Source: a virus
DNA: 44,716 nt
Reading direction: 5' to 3' (one strand)
Virus record (IMG/VR): IMGVR_UViG_3300027467_000178
Location: 1-44,716 of that record
A program made the translations under genes and the position numbers. The notes beneath the pieces were generated by a model, which saw nothing but the letters and a program-made list of their open reading frames with translations, was not told the origin of the DNA and made no database searches. Positions 1-7,780 of this stretch are shown piece by piece; the first letter of the stretch is position 1; each line of letters starts with the position of its first letter.

Positions 1-69
1 AGCTAAATCCACACCATCTCTGATGAGATTTGACTTTAAGAGCTGACCGGAAATACGACCAATAGCCAT
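1..69 (-). CDS. Phage tail-fibre/virion structural protein, N-terminal fragment (gene continues past window edge)
   Basis: Only the first 23 codons lie in the window. The ATG (67-69) is preceded by a good Shine-Dalgarno (AAGGAG on the minus strand, about 72-79). The translation starts MAIGRISGQLLKSNLIRDGV and closely matches residues 26-44 of the neighbouring 377-residue protein (LGRISGKLLTANLQRNGIDI). It is therefore probably a paralogous virion protein sharing an N-terminal attachment module, with the body in the next window. It has its own late promoter (201-208) and a long structured leader. Family assignment rests only on this similarity and on context, so the exact role (fibre, whisker or decoration) is unknown. 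Confidence 0.7.
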   Translation of the reverse strand, partial: MAIGRISGQLLKSNLIRDGVDLA

Positions 70-200
70 TAGCTCTCCTTAACAGACCCCGTGTTTCACG
101 GTTAACCTAATTTGGACTAACGTCCGCAGCCTTATGGCTCTTTGCTGGTTTACCACAGTCGGATCTTGCAAAAGTTTTGGTCTACCTTTGCAATTAGTAG
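70..200 (-). promoter_or_regulatory. Highly structured 5' leader of the gene starting at 69
   Basis: Between the late promoter (201-208) and the ATG at 69 the transcript would carry a chain of short perfect inverted repeats. They are 166-174 with 186-193 (TTGCAA-type stem), 146-155 (TGG/CCA, loop TAAA), 128-139 (AGCC/GGCT, loop ATAA), 114-125 (GGAC/GTCC, loop GTTA), the palindrome GGTTAACC (100-107) and 89-101 (CCGTG/CACGG, loop AAA). The Shine-Dalgarno follows directly. No reading frame of note is present. I do not recognise a known riboswitch family. A role in transcript stability or translational control is inference. Confidence 0.55.
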
Positions 201-208
201 TATTTATA
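201..208 (-). promoter_or_regulatory. T4-type late promoter TATAAATA
   Basis: The minus strand reads TATAAATA, an exact match to the T4 late consensus recognised by gp55-containing polymerase. It lies about 130 bases upstream of the gene starting at 69, so transcription should begin near 190-195, at the edge of the structured leader. Confidence 0.7.
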
Positions 209-220
209 CCAAATGGAGAA

Positions 221-1354
221 TTAGCCGAGGACTAGGGTCCAAATGTTTCCAATATCGTACATAAGTTCTTGTGTAACTTCGATACCACCACCTGTTGCCA
301 CTGACCATACAGTACCATCAAAACATTCCAGGTACCCTCTTTCTGTGTTGTATCTAGTTTCACCTACTTCTGGACTTAAAGGACGTTCGCTATCGGATCC
401 GTTAGGAACAACCATACCGTTTGTACCGGTAAACTGAATGTATCCTATTCCTGTAGACTGTAATAATAAAGGATTGTTTTCTGGATTTATTATAGCATTT
501 TCGTTAAATGCAATTTTTTCTAAGTATGTGTCTGCTGAATCGGCGGTTATTATTAAATCTTCATTGGACTGTGTTGTTGTAATTGTAGTTGTAACACCGT
601 TAATTTCTACTTGATCACTGATATAAGCATAAGACGTATGGATACCTAATCCTGAATTTCCTATCGAAGTCCAATCAGATTGATAAACTTTATCCCAACG
701 CTTTGTAGGTTTCCCTAGATCATAAACTTCATTGTTACCTAAGACAATTGTTTGAGTAAAATCGGTATTAATACTAGCAGTATCAGTAGTTTGGTCACCG
801 ATAGTTAGAGTACCAATTCCTGTTAAATCTCCCTGTAACGTTATGTTCCCTGTTACAGTTAAATTTCCTGTAATGTTTGTGTCTGCAATAAAATTAACTT
901 TGCCTGTTCCGTTAGGATCAAATACAATATTTGAATTGCTAATACTGCTAATTTGATTATCGTTGAATATTAAACTGCTGGTAGTTAATCTATCGTGAAA
1001 AATATCACTTCCGGCTATCATAACCTGTATGCCGCCAACTGAAGTTGTAAATGTATTTCCGTTATTAATTTTAAGATTTCCAGCAATTAACTGTGTATCA
1101 ACAGTTAAATTATGGCTATGAATATCTCCGTCTACATCTAAGTCGTAGGCAGGCGGAGATTTTTTTATACTAACTCGTTTATTTGTAACGTCAAGGTATA
1201 ATAAATCAGTTTCAACAGCGATGTCAATGCCGTTTCTTTGTAGGTTAGCGGTTAATAATTTTCCACTAATTCGGCCAAGCTGAGACGAATAATTAGGTTC
1301 ACTACCGTAGGTGTTTGAACCTAATAGACCGTCATCATCGCCCAATATACCCAT
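221..1354 (-). CDS. Phage tail-fibre-like virion structural protein
   Basis: This 377-residue protein has no recognisable enzyme motif. Residues about 26-44 form the module shared with the gene at 1-69. The middle is a run of beta-strand repeats typical of fibre shafts (G-N-L-T-V-T-G-N-I-T-L and similar, about 160-190). Near the C-terminus sits a conserved fibre motif (S-E-R-P ... G-E-T-R-Y-N-T ... G-Y-L-E ... W), which also occurs in the protein at 2323-2838. There is no signal peptide or membrane segment. The ATG is preceded by AAGGA at a good distance and lies 10 bases after the upstream stop, so it is probably cotranscribed with the genes to its right. Likely role: part of the virion surface or host-recognition apparatus. 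The exact location on the particle cannot be told. Confidence 0.75.
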   Translation of the reverse strand: MGILGDDDGLLGSNTYGSEPNYSSQLGRISGKLLTANLQRNGIDIAVETDLLYLDVTNKRVSIKKSPPAYDLDVDGDIHSHNLTVDTQLIAGNLKINNGNTFTTSVGGIQVMIAGSDIFHDRLTTSSLIFNDNQISSISNSNIVFDPNGTGKVNFIADTNITGNLTVTGNITLQGDLTGIGTLTIGDQTTDTASINTDFTQTIVLGNNEVYDLGKPTKRWDKVYQSDWTSIGNSGLGIHTSYAYISDQVEINGVTTTITTTQSNEDLIITADSADTYLEKIAFNENAIINPENNPLLLQSTGIGYIQFTGTNGMVVPNGSDSERPLSPEVGETRYNTERGYLECFDGTVWSVATGGGIEVTQELMYDIGNIWTLVLG

Positions 1355-1364
1355 AATTTAGTCC

Positions 1365-2279
1365 TTAATCGTTACTAGCCATTTCAATAGCGTGTACACT
1401 TGTTACTACGCTATTAGTTAAACTTGTTGGTCGACAAGTAATTTCTATTCTGTTTGTTGTAGAATTCCACTGTCCGTCAAAAGTAGCAAGAGGAGTGGCA
1501 CTTGAATATGTAACACCGTATGCAGTAACGTAAACAACGTCATTTACATATCCTCTTATAGCAATGATATCGCAGGCCTGTGTTTGCCAACTAAGTCCAC
1601 CATCTTCATAGCCTTCTACCATAACAAATAATTTAATAGCGTGTTGATATTGACCTGTTGAAGTGTAGATAACTGTATCAACACCTGCTAGACAAGATGT
1701 TGAATCCTGGTGACTCTGTTTAACATCTCCAGGATAATTTACATTACCTAATGTATCAATACTAACTTCATATCCATCTTGAGAAATTGCAGCAGGAATT
1801 GCACCCGAAGCTGCAAAAGTAATAGTATCCGTTGATGAATCAGTTGTAATTGTTATTCCAGGTCCTTCTACTAATGTCAGCGTATCACTCGAGCTATCTG
1901 CAATAACGTTTGATTGTCCTGCAACAACAATAGTTTTAAATGAATCTGATACTGCTCCAGAAACTATATTGTTTAATAGGTTAGAAGGAATAGTACAAAA
2001 TACTGTTTTGCCGCCTTCTAGAAAATTAACTGGGAAATTGCCGTTTGAAGAACTGTATATAACGTCTCTTGATAAAGATTCTGTTCCGCTAGAATTAGTA
2101 TATGTGCCTCTTCCTACTTCCCAATTGCCGGCAGCATCTTCAATTCCGTAATAACATTCATTTCCAGAACCAACTGCCGAAAACGATTGAAAACCGGGAA
2201 TTACAGTTTCTAATGTTATTGTACCTGTGCCGGTACTATATGTTCTAACTTTAACCTTATCAGCAACAACCAGGGCCAT
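1365..2279 (-). CDS. Phage tail-fibre-like virion structural protein
   Basis: This 304-residue protein starts MALVVADKVKVRTYSTGTGT, followed by residues of the type G-F-Q-S-F, W-E-V-G-R-G-T-Y and L-S-R-D-V. From memory, this N-terminal domain recurs in structural/fibre proteins of many T4-like aquatic phages and podoviruses. The rest is Ser/Thr/Gly/Val-rich and predicted beta, consistent with a trimeric fibre or adhesin. A late-promoter-like GGTAAATA lies 25 bases upstream, with a good ribosome site (TTGGAG) between. The gene is therefore probably the head of a small late unit with the 377-residue gene downstream. No catalytic motif was seen. Receptor binding is inferred from family and context. 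Confidence 0.75.
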   Translation of the reverse strand: MALVVADKVKVRTYSTGTGTITLETVIPGFQSFSAVGSGNECYYGIEDAAGNWEVGRGTYTNSSGTESLSRDVIYSSSNGNFPVNFLEGGKTVFCTIPSNLLNNIVSGAVSDSFKTIVVAGQSNVIADSSSDTLTLVEGPGITITTDSSTDTITFAASGAIPAAISQDGYEVSIDTLGNVNYPGDVKQSHQDSTSCLAGVDTVIYTSTGQYQHAIKLFVMVEGYEDGGLSWQTQACDIIAIRGYVNDVVYVTAYGVTYSSATPLATFDGQWNSTTNRIEITCRPTSLTNSVVTSVHAIEMASND

Positions 2280-2303
2280 TACATATCTCCAAATCGATAT
2301 GTA

Positions 2304-2311
2304 TATTTACC
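2304..2311 (-). promoter_or_regulatory. Late-promoter-like GGTAAATA
   Basis: The minus strand has GGTAAATA, matching the last six bases of the T4 late box, 25 bases upstream of the ATG at 2279 with a Shine-Dalgarno in between. The spacing matches the other late boxes in this window. The same octamer precedes the gp6 gene at 29080. Confidence 0.4.
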
Positions 2312-2322
2312 CGTTTTTGGTT

Positions 2323-2838
2323 TTAGTTAGCGAATCCAAAGTATACTGTTACGTATTTTCCTGTAGGAACTGGGCTTGTAAAAATAAGATATGCGTTTCC
2401 GCTACCACCGTAGTTTGAATTTAATGTAAAGTTAGTTGTAGAAATTTGAAATACATTTTCTACCAATACAATAATATTATCTGCTGAACTAGGAACAGCA
2501 TATAATGGGCCAAAGTCTGTCTGTATATCGTCACCTGGGCCTAAAGTTTGTTTATAAATTGAAGATGCGCCCGGAGCTCTAATAACTTCCCAGGCATTGC
2601 CTACGTAGCCTTCTATTGAATTTGTTGTTGTGTTATATCTAATTGTACCGTTAGCATCTGTAGGCTGACGAACTCCTGTTAGCTGAGGACGCTGAGATTG
2701 TGTGCCCTTAGGTAACATTAGGCCACCGTGGCTATTCATTACTACGCGGCCGCCAGGACCGTTAGCATCTGGATAGGCTATTAATGTTCTATCGTTGATA
2801 CTAAACTTAGAAATGTTTTTAGTCTTTAAGAATTTCAT
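2323..2838 (-). CDS. Small virion structural protein with fibre-tip-like module
   Basis: This 171-residue protein has a central motif (residues about 42-85: L-M-L-P-K-G-T-Q-S-Q-R-P ... G-T-I-R-Y-N-T ... W-E-V-I) like that at the C-terminus of the 377-residue protein. A C-terminal beta-sandwich-like module (about 95-171) reads D-N-I-I-V-L-V-E-N-V-F-Q ... F-T-S-P-V-P-T-G-K-Y-V-T-V. The same style of module recurs in the giant protein at 32519-44716. Its ATG overlaps the stop of the upstream gene by 4 bases (ATGA), so the two are translationally coupled. Probable fibre or baseplate-peripheral component; no enzyme motif. Confidence 0.7.
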   Translation of the reverse strand: MKFLKTKNISKFSINDRTLIAYPDANGPGGRVVMNSHGGLMLPKGTQSQRPQLTGVRQPTDANGTIRYNTTTNSIEGYVGNAWEVIRAPGASSIYKQTLGPGDDIQTDFGPLYAVPSSADNIIVLVENVFQISTTNFTLNSNYGGSGNAYLIFTSPVPTGKYVTVYFGFAN

Positions 2839-3239
2839 ACTTCTAATGCGCTCACTGTTACAGACAATTTGCTTGCAGAACTAGTACCTACCCAAATTTC
2901 GTCGCCACTTTCTAATACAACTCTTTCTTCACTAAAAAATACAGTTTCGCCTGCTGGAACGGTTAGGTTGTTTACAATTAAATTTCCGTTAGTTGCAGAT
3001 TTACCATTTCGAACCAAATAAACATTTACATTAACTGCATTTGTAGTTTCGTCGGCTGCGCTAGGTGCTGCTGTGTTACAAAATGCAATAGTAGTAATTG
3101 CATTAATTCTTCCAGTAGCTCCGCCGACACCAATTGCTGCACCAGTTGTTGAACTAGTAAAGACTTTTACGGGAGAAGTTACACTAATAGAATCAATTAA
3201 TGCTATTGTGCCTTCCGGAGTTTCGTAATTTCTAATCAT
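2835..3239 (-). CDS. Small phage virion protein, unknown role
   Basis: This 134-residue protein is rich in Ala, Thr, Val and Asn, with no membrane segment and an all-beta look. The C-terminal half (V-P-A-G-E-T-V-F-F ... V-L-E-S-G-D-E-I-W-V) resembles small jelly-roll decoration or fibre-accessory proteins. It lies 9 bases after the 353-residue fibre-like gene and overlaps the next gene by 4 bases, so it belongs to the same late unit. Proteins of this type are common in structural clusters of aquatic T4-like phages, but I cannot name a function. Confidence 0.65.
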   Translation of the reverse strand: MIRNYETPEGTIALIDSISVTSPVKVFTSSTTGAAIGVGGATGRINAITTIAFCNTAAPSAADETTNAVNVNVYLVRNGKSATNGNLIVNNLTVPAGETVFFSEERVVLESGDEIWVGTSSASKLSVTVSALEV

Positions 3240-3248
3240 ATTTTTCTC

Positions 3249-4310
3249 TTAAAATAACATACTGAACACAAGTGCTTTATTTTTACTTATTAACTCGCCA
3301 TTTCTTTTCGAAGTTTGTGTACTGTCGTTGACAAACCAAATTCCAGAAGAACCTACGCCCGGACTAGCAGCGTAAATTAAATTGCTGTCTGAAACATACG
3401 CAGGTGTTACAGCAATTTTATCTAATTGAACAGCGTAGTTAGTTTGTAATTTACCAGTTCCTTGTGTTCTAACATATATATTCTCGTTGGTAATACCTGC
3501 TTTGGAAGTAATTTCTGTTCGAGAAGGGCCACTACCTAATTCTAAATTTCCTAATTCAACTCGATTAGTAAAAAACTGGCTTACTAGATAAGAATCTACA
3601 ACAATAGAAACTGCACTTTCTCCAAACGTCGAATATCCAGTAGTGTTTGTAAAATATTCTAACGAACCTGCCTGAGTTGATATATTAGGTGTAATGTCTT
3701 TGTCAGAAATAATAACACTGGTATCTTGACTTTGAGGAGCAACAATCTGGAAGGTTGGGTTATTTAAAATTGCATTATCAACATATAACTTATTTGGAAT
3801 ATCATCGTCGTGTATAACGTGTTCCTCATATGTATCTGTTCCAAAAACGGATATTACTCCAGTTCCAGAACCAATCAATGTTAAGTCTCCGTATCGACCT
3901 TGACCTGAAAAATTTAAATTTTCAGTTTCATTATCTGTTAAAATTGTATTAACTTTAATACCAACTTCACTGTAGTTGAATGGGCCTGGAGAATCATTGG
4001 CTGCAAACAACCAAGTCTTTGATGATTCCTCAAATAACAACATTGCAGGAGTTAAATCACCCCTATCAATTTTTACTCCCGAATAACCTAAAGTTACTCC
4101 TGATCCTGTTTCTCCAGCATTTAGTGTTATAATATTGTCATTGATATCTAAATTTGTAGCAGCAACAGAAACTGTTTGACCTTCTACAACTAAGTCCCCT
4201 GTAACTATTACACTACCACCAGCAGAGGCTGGACCGGTGTCAAACTTTATTTTGGCACCGTCGGCAGTTTTAATGTTATAATCACCGTTTACACGGAGAA
4301 ACTGTCCCAT
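3249..4310 (-). CDS. Phage tail-fibre-like structural protein
   Basis: This 353-residue protein starts MGQFLRVNGDYNIKTADGAK. Residues about 30-75 carry a fibre motif that I associate with structural proteins of T4-like cyanophages and pelagiphages: G-D-L-V-V-E-G-Q-T ... L-D-I-N-D-N-I-I-T-L-N-A-G-E ... G-V-K-I-D-R-G, followed by a W-L-F-type segment. The remainder is repetitive beta and ends in a Lys/Asn-rich stretch. It lies 14 bases after the 127-residue gene and within 10 bases of the next, in one operon. Likely role: fibre or host-contact protein. The mapping to particular T4 fibres (gp34-37, gp12) is not supported by sequence. Confidence 0.75.
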   Translation of the reverse strand: MGQFLRVNGDYNIKTADGAKIKFDTGPASAGGSVIVTGDLVVEGQTVSVAATNLDINDNIITLNAGETGSGVTLGYSGVKIDRGDLTPAMLLFEESSKTWLFAANDSPGPFNYSEVGIKVNTILTDNETENLNFSGQGRYGDLTLIGSGTGVISVFGTDTYEEHVIHDDDIPNKLYVDNAILNNPTFQIVAPQSQDTSVIISDKDITPNISTQAGSLEYFTNTTGYSTFGESAVSIVVDSYLVSQFFTNRVELGNLELGSGPSRTEITSKAGITNENIYVRTQGTGKLQTNYAVQLDKIAVTPAYVSDSNLIYAASPGVGSSGIWFVNDSTQTSKRNGELISKNKALVFSMLF

Positions 4311-4324
4311 TGTTAATTCCTAAA

Positions 4325-4708
4325 TTAAGTTGGTGTTAAGAAAATTTGATCGCCTGTAGAGTCTGCATAGTTGCCTAATCTCCAAGTATATCTTACACCG
4401 TTAAAGTCAATAGCTGTACGCTTTTGTAGTTTAGCAATTCTAACAGCACTTGCATCAGCGCCTGTTTCTAAATAACCTGTTAGGCGCATTTCTCCAGCAG
4501 CACTAGGTGTTCCGCTGACTAATTTGCAAATTGCTTGTGTGCTAGATGAAGTATCTTGAACTAGGTATCTCTTAGAACCTTTTTGCTTAACAATAAACAC
4601 ATCAGTTTGATTAGAACCAATGTATGCTTCGCAGCGAATACCTGCATCGCCTGTGTAGGTGCCAAATACCTTAACACCATTCTTATCTGATTTTACTGGA
4701 CGTCCCAT
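4325..4708 (-). CDS. Small conserved virion protein, possibly head-associated
   Basis: This 127-residue protein starts MGRPVKSDKNGVKVFGTYTG and has two small domains: an N-terminal basic stretch and a beta-rich core ending in W-R-L-G-N-Y-A-D. It is the first gene after the capsid gene and its terminator. It has its own late-type promoter (4776-4783), a leader of about 60 bases with a short GCGG/CCGC hairpin and a strong AAGGAG ribosome site. Abundant expression is therefore likely, which fits a decoration or fibre-base protein. This is inference; no family motif identifies the function. Confidence 0.7.
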   Translation of the reverse strand: MGRPVKSDKNGVKVFGTYTGDAGIRCEAYIGSNQTDVFIVKQKGSKRYLVQDTSSSTQAICKLVSGTPSAAGEMRLTGYLETGADASAVRIAKLQKRTAIDFNGVRYTWRLGNYADSTGDQIFLTPT

Positions 4709-4775
4709 TTGTTTTCTCCTTGTGTTGACGTTCTAGGCCTACGCGGTGGGTGCCGCATAAATCACTTAGATACTT

Positions 4776-4783
4776 TATTTATC
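4776..4783 (-). promoter_or_regulatory. Late promoter GATAAATA for the structural gene cluster 1365-4708
   Basis: The minus strand reads GATAAATA, one mismatch from the T4 late box. It lies immediately downstream of the gp23 terminator and about 70 bases upstream of the ATG at 4708. It separates the fibre cluster from the capsid operon. Confidence 0.6.
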
Positions 4784-4792
4784 CAGCCAAAC

Positions 4793-4816
4793 AAAAAGCC
4801 CCTTTCGGGGCTTTTT
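4793..4816 (-). terminator. Rho-independent terminator after gp23
   Basis: A perfect 10-bp stem (AAAAAGCCCC, loop of four, GGGGCTTTTT) lies 27 bases past the gp23 stop. The T-run follows the stem on the transcribed strand, so it ends the head operon. The A-run on the other side makes it potentially bidirectional. Confidence 0.9.
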
Positions 4817-4843
4817 GAATACGTTGTATAATCTTTTTAAAGA

Positions 4844-6019
4844 TTAAGCAAAACGTAGGTTTGCAGATGTAACATCAACAAGAGCCAAGTAGTCAGCAGC
4901 ATTACCTAGAGATGATGCTGTGTTTGTTAACTCAACATAACCGTATCTGGTCATGAAAGAAACTACTGGTTCAAATGTAGATGGATCTAATACAACACCG
5001 CTGCTCATCAATGGAATGTATGGGCAGTAGAATGCTGCTGCGTCAGACTCGGAAGTACCTTTGTAACCAATCAATACTTTGTCGTCTTCTGCGTATGTGT
5101 TTACATACACTTTCATTGCGCTGTTCAATGTACCAACGAACTTGGTGTTTGTTGGAGCTTCGAAAGTGCCTTCTGTAGTGCGAGCAAAAGCAGAAGTTGT
5201 AGCAGACTGTAATAGTGTTAATACAGTTGGTGATACAACAGCCCAGTTACCTGCGCCACGACGTGTACGTTGTGCGATCAAGTTAGAAGCACGGTTGATT
5301 TGAACAGCTAGAGCAGCGTGTTCGTCACCAACGAATGTAGCTGTACCAGAAACTGCTGCTTGGTCGTATGTTAATACGGCTGTACCAGCTAGTGTCTTCA
5401 AGCTACGTAGAACTTCTTGATCAATCTCAGCTGTGATCTCTTGTGCAAGAGCAGCCATGATTTCTGCTTCGATGTCAATACCTTGTTGGGCTTGTGCATC
5501 TTGAGCAGCTTCAAATGTCCAGCGAGCAGACAACTTACGTGTCTTAGCTTCGACTGTTTGTTTCAAGATTTGAATGCTTAGTCTGTTACCTGCTACGCCT
5601 TCTAAAGCTGCTGTAGAAGCTGCCTTATCAGAACCAGATACACCAGAATAGCCTTCAGCAATCTTGAATGGGCTTAGTGCCTCATCGCCAGCTGTAGTGT
5701 TACCACCAGCAGAACCACTGAATGTGTCGCTGTAGCGAACACGTAGAGTATGGATCTGACCAACTGGGCCTGTCATTGGTTGTACACCAACTAGTTCATT
5801 AGCAATGACTGTTGGCATTACACGTCTGATCACAGGTAGGATCACACGATTTAGGGTTGCAACGTTACCGGCGGAAGTAGCACCAGCTGTAGCACTCTCT
5901 GCCAAATACTTGCGGGTATTCTCTAGAGTAGTTGCCATAACTGTACGCTTGTTACCTTGTAGGCCTTCTAATAGAGCCTCTTTAGTTTCCGACCAGCGTG
6001 ACTCGAGTAGTTGTGACAT
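4844..6019 (-). CDS. 23: Major capsid protein (gp23)
   Basis: This 391-residue protein carries T4-type gp23 hallmarks: the N-terminal helix L-E-N-T-R-K-Y, then L-N-R-V-I-L-P-V-I-R-R-V-M-P ... I-A-N-E-L-V-G-V-Q-P-M-T-G-P-V-G-Q (about 56-88), and C-terminal Y-C-P-Y-I-P-L-M-S-S-G-V and F-M-T-R-Y-G. It forms the hexamers of the head shell. Candidate gp21 processing sites are L-L-E/G (18/19) and L-A-E/S (41/42). At 391 residues it is much shorter than T4 gp23 (521), so the insertion domain is likely absent or reduced. The ATG is preceded by a strong AAGGAG. It follows gp22 by 11 bases and is followed by a strong terminator. Confidence 0.97.
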   Translation of the reverse strand: MSQLLESRWSETKEALLEGLQGNKRTVMATTLENTRKYLAESATAGATSAGNVATLNRVILPVIRRVMPTVIANELVGVQPMTGPVGQIHTLRVRYSDTFSGSAGGNTTAGDEALSPFKIAEGYSGVSGSDKAASTAALEGVAGNRLSIQILKQTVEAKTRKLSARWTFEAAQDAQAQQGIDIEAEIMAALAQEITAEIDQEVLRSLKTLAGTAVLTYDQAAVSGTATFVGDEHAALAVQINRASNLIAQRTRRGAGNWAVVSPTVLTLLQSATTSAFARTTEGTFEAPTNTKFVGTLNSAMKVYVNTYAEDDKVLIGYKGTSESDAAAFYCPYIPLMSSGVVLDPSTFEPVVSFMTRYGYVELTNTASSLGNAADYLALVDVTSANLRFA

Positions 6020-6030
6020 ATTTGTTCTCC

Positions 6031-7125
6031 TTAAACTTTAAGTCCCGCAAGCCTGCGGATGTCAAAAATTTCTGCGGTTTTTTCTTCTTTACCGCTAGAT
6101 TGTGGTGCCTGTTTATCGCCTGTAATTTCTTTAGCCTCTGAGAGTACTTTCTTCGCCGGTGTACCGCCATTCATTACTGCTGGCATATACTTGTCGAAAG
6201 CTGTACGTAGCTTTTCAGTTTGAACTGATTCTAATAGACTGCTCATTACTTCACGCTTATCTCCAGTCAACGGGCCTAGCAATTCGCTCATAACTTCCTT
6301 GCGTTGGTTGTTTTCTTTGATAATACGTAGTTCACGTTCTTTGCTTTCTACTAGTGATTGTGCTTCTGCAACAACTTTTGCTGCTTCTTCTAGCTCTGCT
6401 TCTTTGGTAGCAACTACCTTTAGAAGTTTTGCTGTTTCAGATTTCTCATTTAGGTGAGATGCAGCATACTCGCTTGCGAAAGATTCAAAAATTCTGCGAC
6501 CAAAGTCATTTCTACGAGCTGCATCAATGTCTTCACGTAGTTGAGACATTTCAGTGCGTAGACCGCCCTGAACTGTTTCTGCAACCATTGTAGAAGCTTT
6601 GCTAATAAATTCTTTCTTGAGAGATTCGAACTTAGCCTTAGACTCACGTACTAAACGTACTTTAGTTTCAGCTAGGTCTTTCTTATCTGTGTGGAATTCT
6701 GCGATTTCTTTCGCTAGAGCATCCACAATAAAAGATTCTAGTTTAGCAACATTGTTGGCAACTTGCTTACGATCTTCGTGTAGTTCTGCAAGTTCTTTCT
6801 TAAGATTTGAAAGAACAAATGATTCCATTGCTGCGGAATCGTCTTTCATCTTTTGAACATAACGAGCACGAGCTTCAATTAGACCTTGGCGATCTTCTGC
6901 AAGTTCGCCTAATTCTGCTTGTAAACGATCAGTTAGCATAGCTTCAACAGCTTCTACCATTGCTGATTTATCGTGTTCGTATTTTTGTGCAAATTCTTCA
7001 CGTAGTGTAGCAGTGACTTGCTCACGGTTTTCTTGAATTCTGCTTTCCCAAGCAGTTTCAATTTCCGATTTGATTTCTTCGGAAATCACATTGTTTTCGA
7101 ACAATTGTTTTACGATGTCTAGCAT
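6031..7125 (-). CDS. 22: Prohead core scaffolding protein (gp22)
   Basis: This 364-residue, highly charged protein is almost entirely alpha-helical. The opening L-D-I-V-K-Q-L-F-E-N-N-V-I-S-E-E and the long Glu/Lys/Ala heptad region (about 20-275) are typical of gp22-type scaffolds. The C-terminal part (about 280-330) repeats M-S-E-L-L-G-P-L and M-S-S-L-L-E-S segments. The protein would form the inner core around which gp23 assembles, then be degraded by gp21. It sits between gp21 and gp23, as in T4. It is longer than T4 gp22 (about 270 residues), mostly through an extended coiled coil. Confidence 0.9.
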   Translation of the reverse strand: MLDIVKQLFENNVISEEIKSEIETAWESRIQENREQVTATLREEFAQKYEHDKSAMVEAVEAMLTDRLQAELGELAEDRQGLIEARARYVQKMKDDSAAMESFVLSNLKKELAELHEDRKQVANNVAKLESFIVDALAKEIAEFHTDKKDLAETKVRLVRESKAKFESLKKEFISKASTMVAETVQGGLRTEMSQLREDIDAARRNDFGRRIFESFASEYAASHLNEKSETAKLLKVVATKEAELEEAAKVVAEAQSLVESKERELRIIKENNQRKEVMSELLGPLTGDKREVMSSLLESVQTEKLRTAFDKYMPAVMNGGTPAKKVLSEAKEITGDKQAPQSSGKEEKTAEIFDIRRLAGLKV

Positions 7126-7141
7126 TGTGATTCTCCTACTG

Positions 7142-7768
7142 TTATTTGAGTCCAGCGATTATTCGCTTAAGACCCTCTGCTAAGTATTTTTGTGCCTGTG
7201 GGTCGCCTTTAACTTCTTGTGCAATTCTATAAGCCTGATAGCCACCTGTGTTATTCATTAGGTGTTCATAAACTGGTGTTGGATAAGCGCCTGGTGCGCT
7301 AGGTTGAGCAACAACGTCAACTGTAATAATTTCAAACCCGTTAACTTTTCCTTCGTTATCAACTTCACCTGATCCACGAGAGGAAACGCCAAGTTTAACT
7401 CCTGACTCCAACATTGTCTGTACTAATTGACCCATTGGAGTTGGGAGGATTTTAAGTTTTCCGTAGCCGTTAGGACCATCCATCCACATCTTGGTAATCA
7501 TATGACTAACACGATCTAGATTGATTCTTAAATCCTGCGGGTGATCAACTTCGCCTAGCACTGAATATCCGCCAGCGATCTGTTCGTTGAGAGTCTTGAC
7601 AGCCCTGCCAATTTCTTGAGAAGAATAAACACGTTGATTTGCATTGCGAATGTCGCCCTGAATGCAAATCCCGTTTAGATAAAGGCTCTTACTCGAGCCT
7701 TCACCTTCACTCTCAAGGACAATCTTAGCCTGGTCGAAACTCAAATTTTCTGCTAGGGTAGATCTCAC
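7142..7768 (-). CDS. 21: Prohead core maturation protease (gp21)
   Basis: This 208-residue serine protease of the T4 gp21/herpes-assemblin fold should cleave core and capsid proteins after Glu in [L/I]-x-E sites inside the prohead. Visible motifs are N-x-N-x-R-V-Y (42-48), G-E-V-D-H-P with likely catalytic His76, and G-V-S-S-R-G-S-G (127-134) with the likely nucleophile Ser129 or Ser130. Its length matches T4 gp21. The only sensible start is GTG at 7768, with AGGAC about eight bases upstream; the next Met would remove the N-terminal domain. It lies 12 bases after the prohead core gene and 16 before gp22. Confidence 0.95.
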   Translation of the reverse strand: MRSTLAENLSFDQAKIVLESEGEGSSKSLYLNGICIQGDIRNANQRVYSSQEIGRAVKTLNEQIAGGYSVLGEVDHPQDLRINLDRVSHMITKMWMDGPNGYGKLKILPTPMGQLVQTMLESGVKLGVSSRGSGEVDNEGKVNGFEIITVDVVAQPSAPGAYPTPVYEHLMNNTGGYQAYRIAQEVKGDPQAQKYLAEGLKRIIAGLK

Positions 7769-7780
7769 GTTAGTGTCCTA

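Noticed and set aside
2227-2418. 63-codon plus-strand frame across the gap between two fibre genes
   Set aside because: It overlaps the ends of two well-supported minus-strand genes and has no coding look.
4981-5303. Short plus-strand frames opposite the capsid gene
   Set aside because: Antisense shadows of gp23 with no ribosome sites and no familiar sequence.
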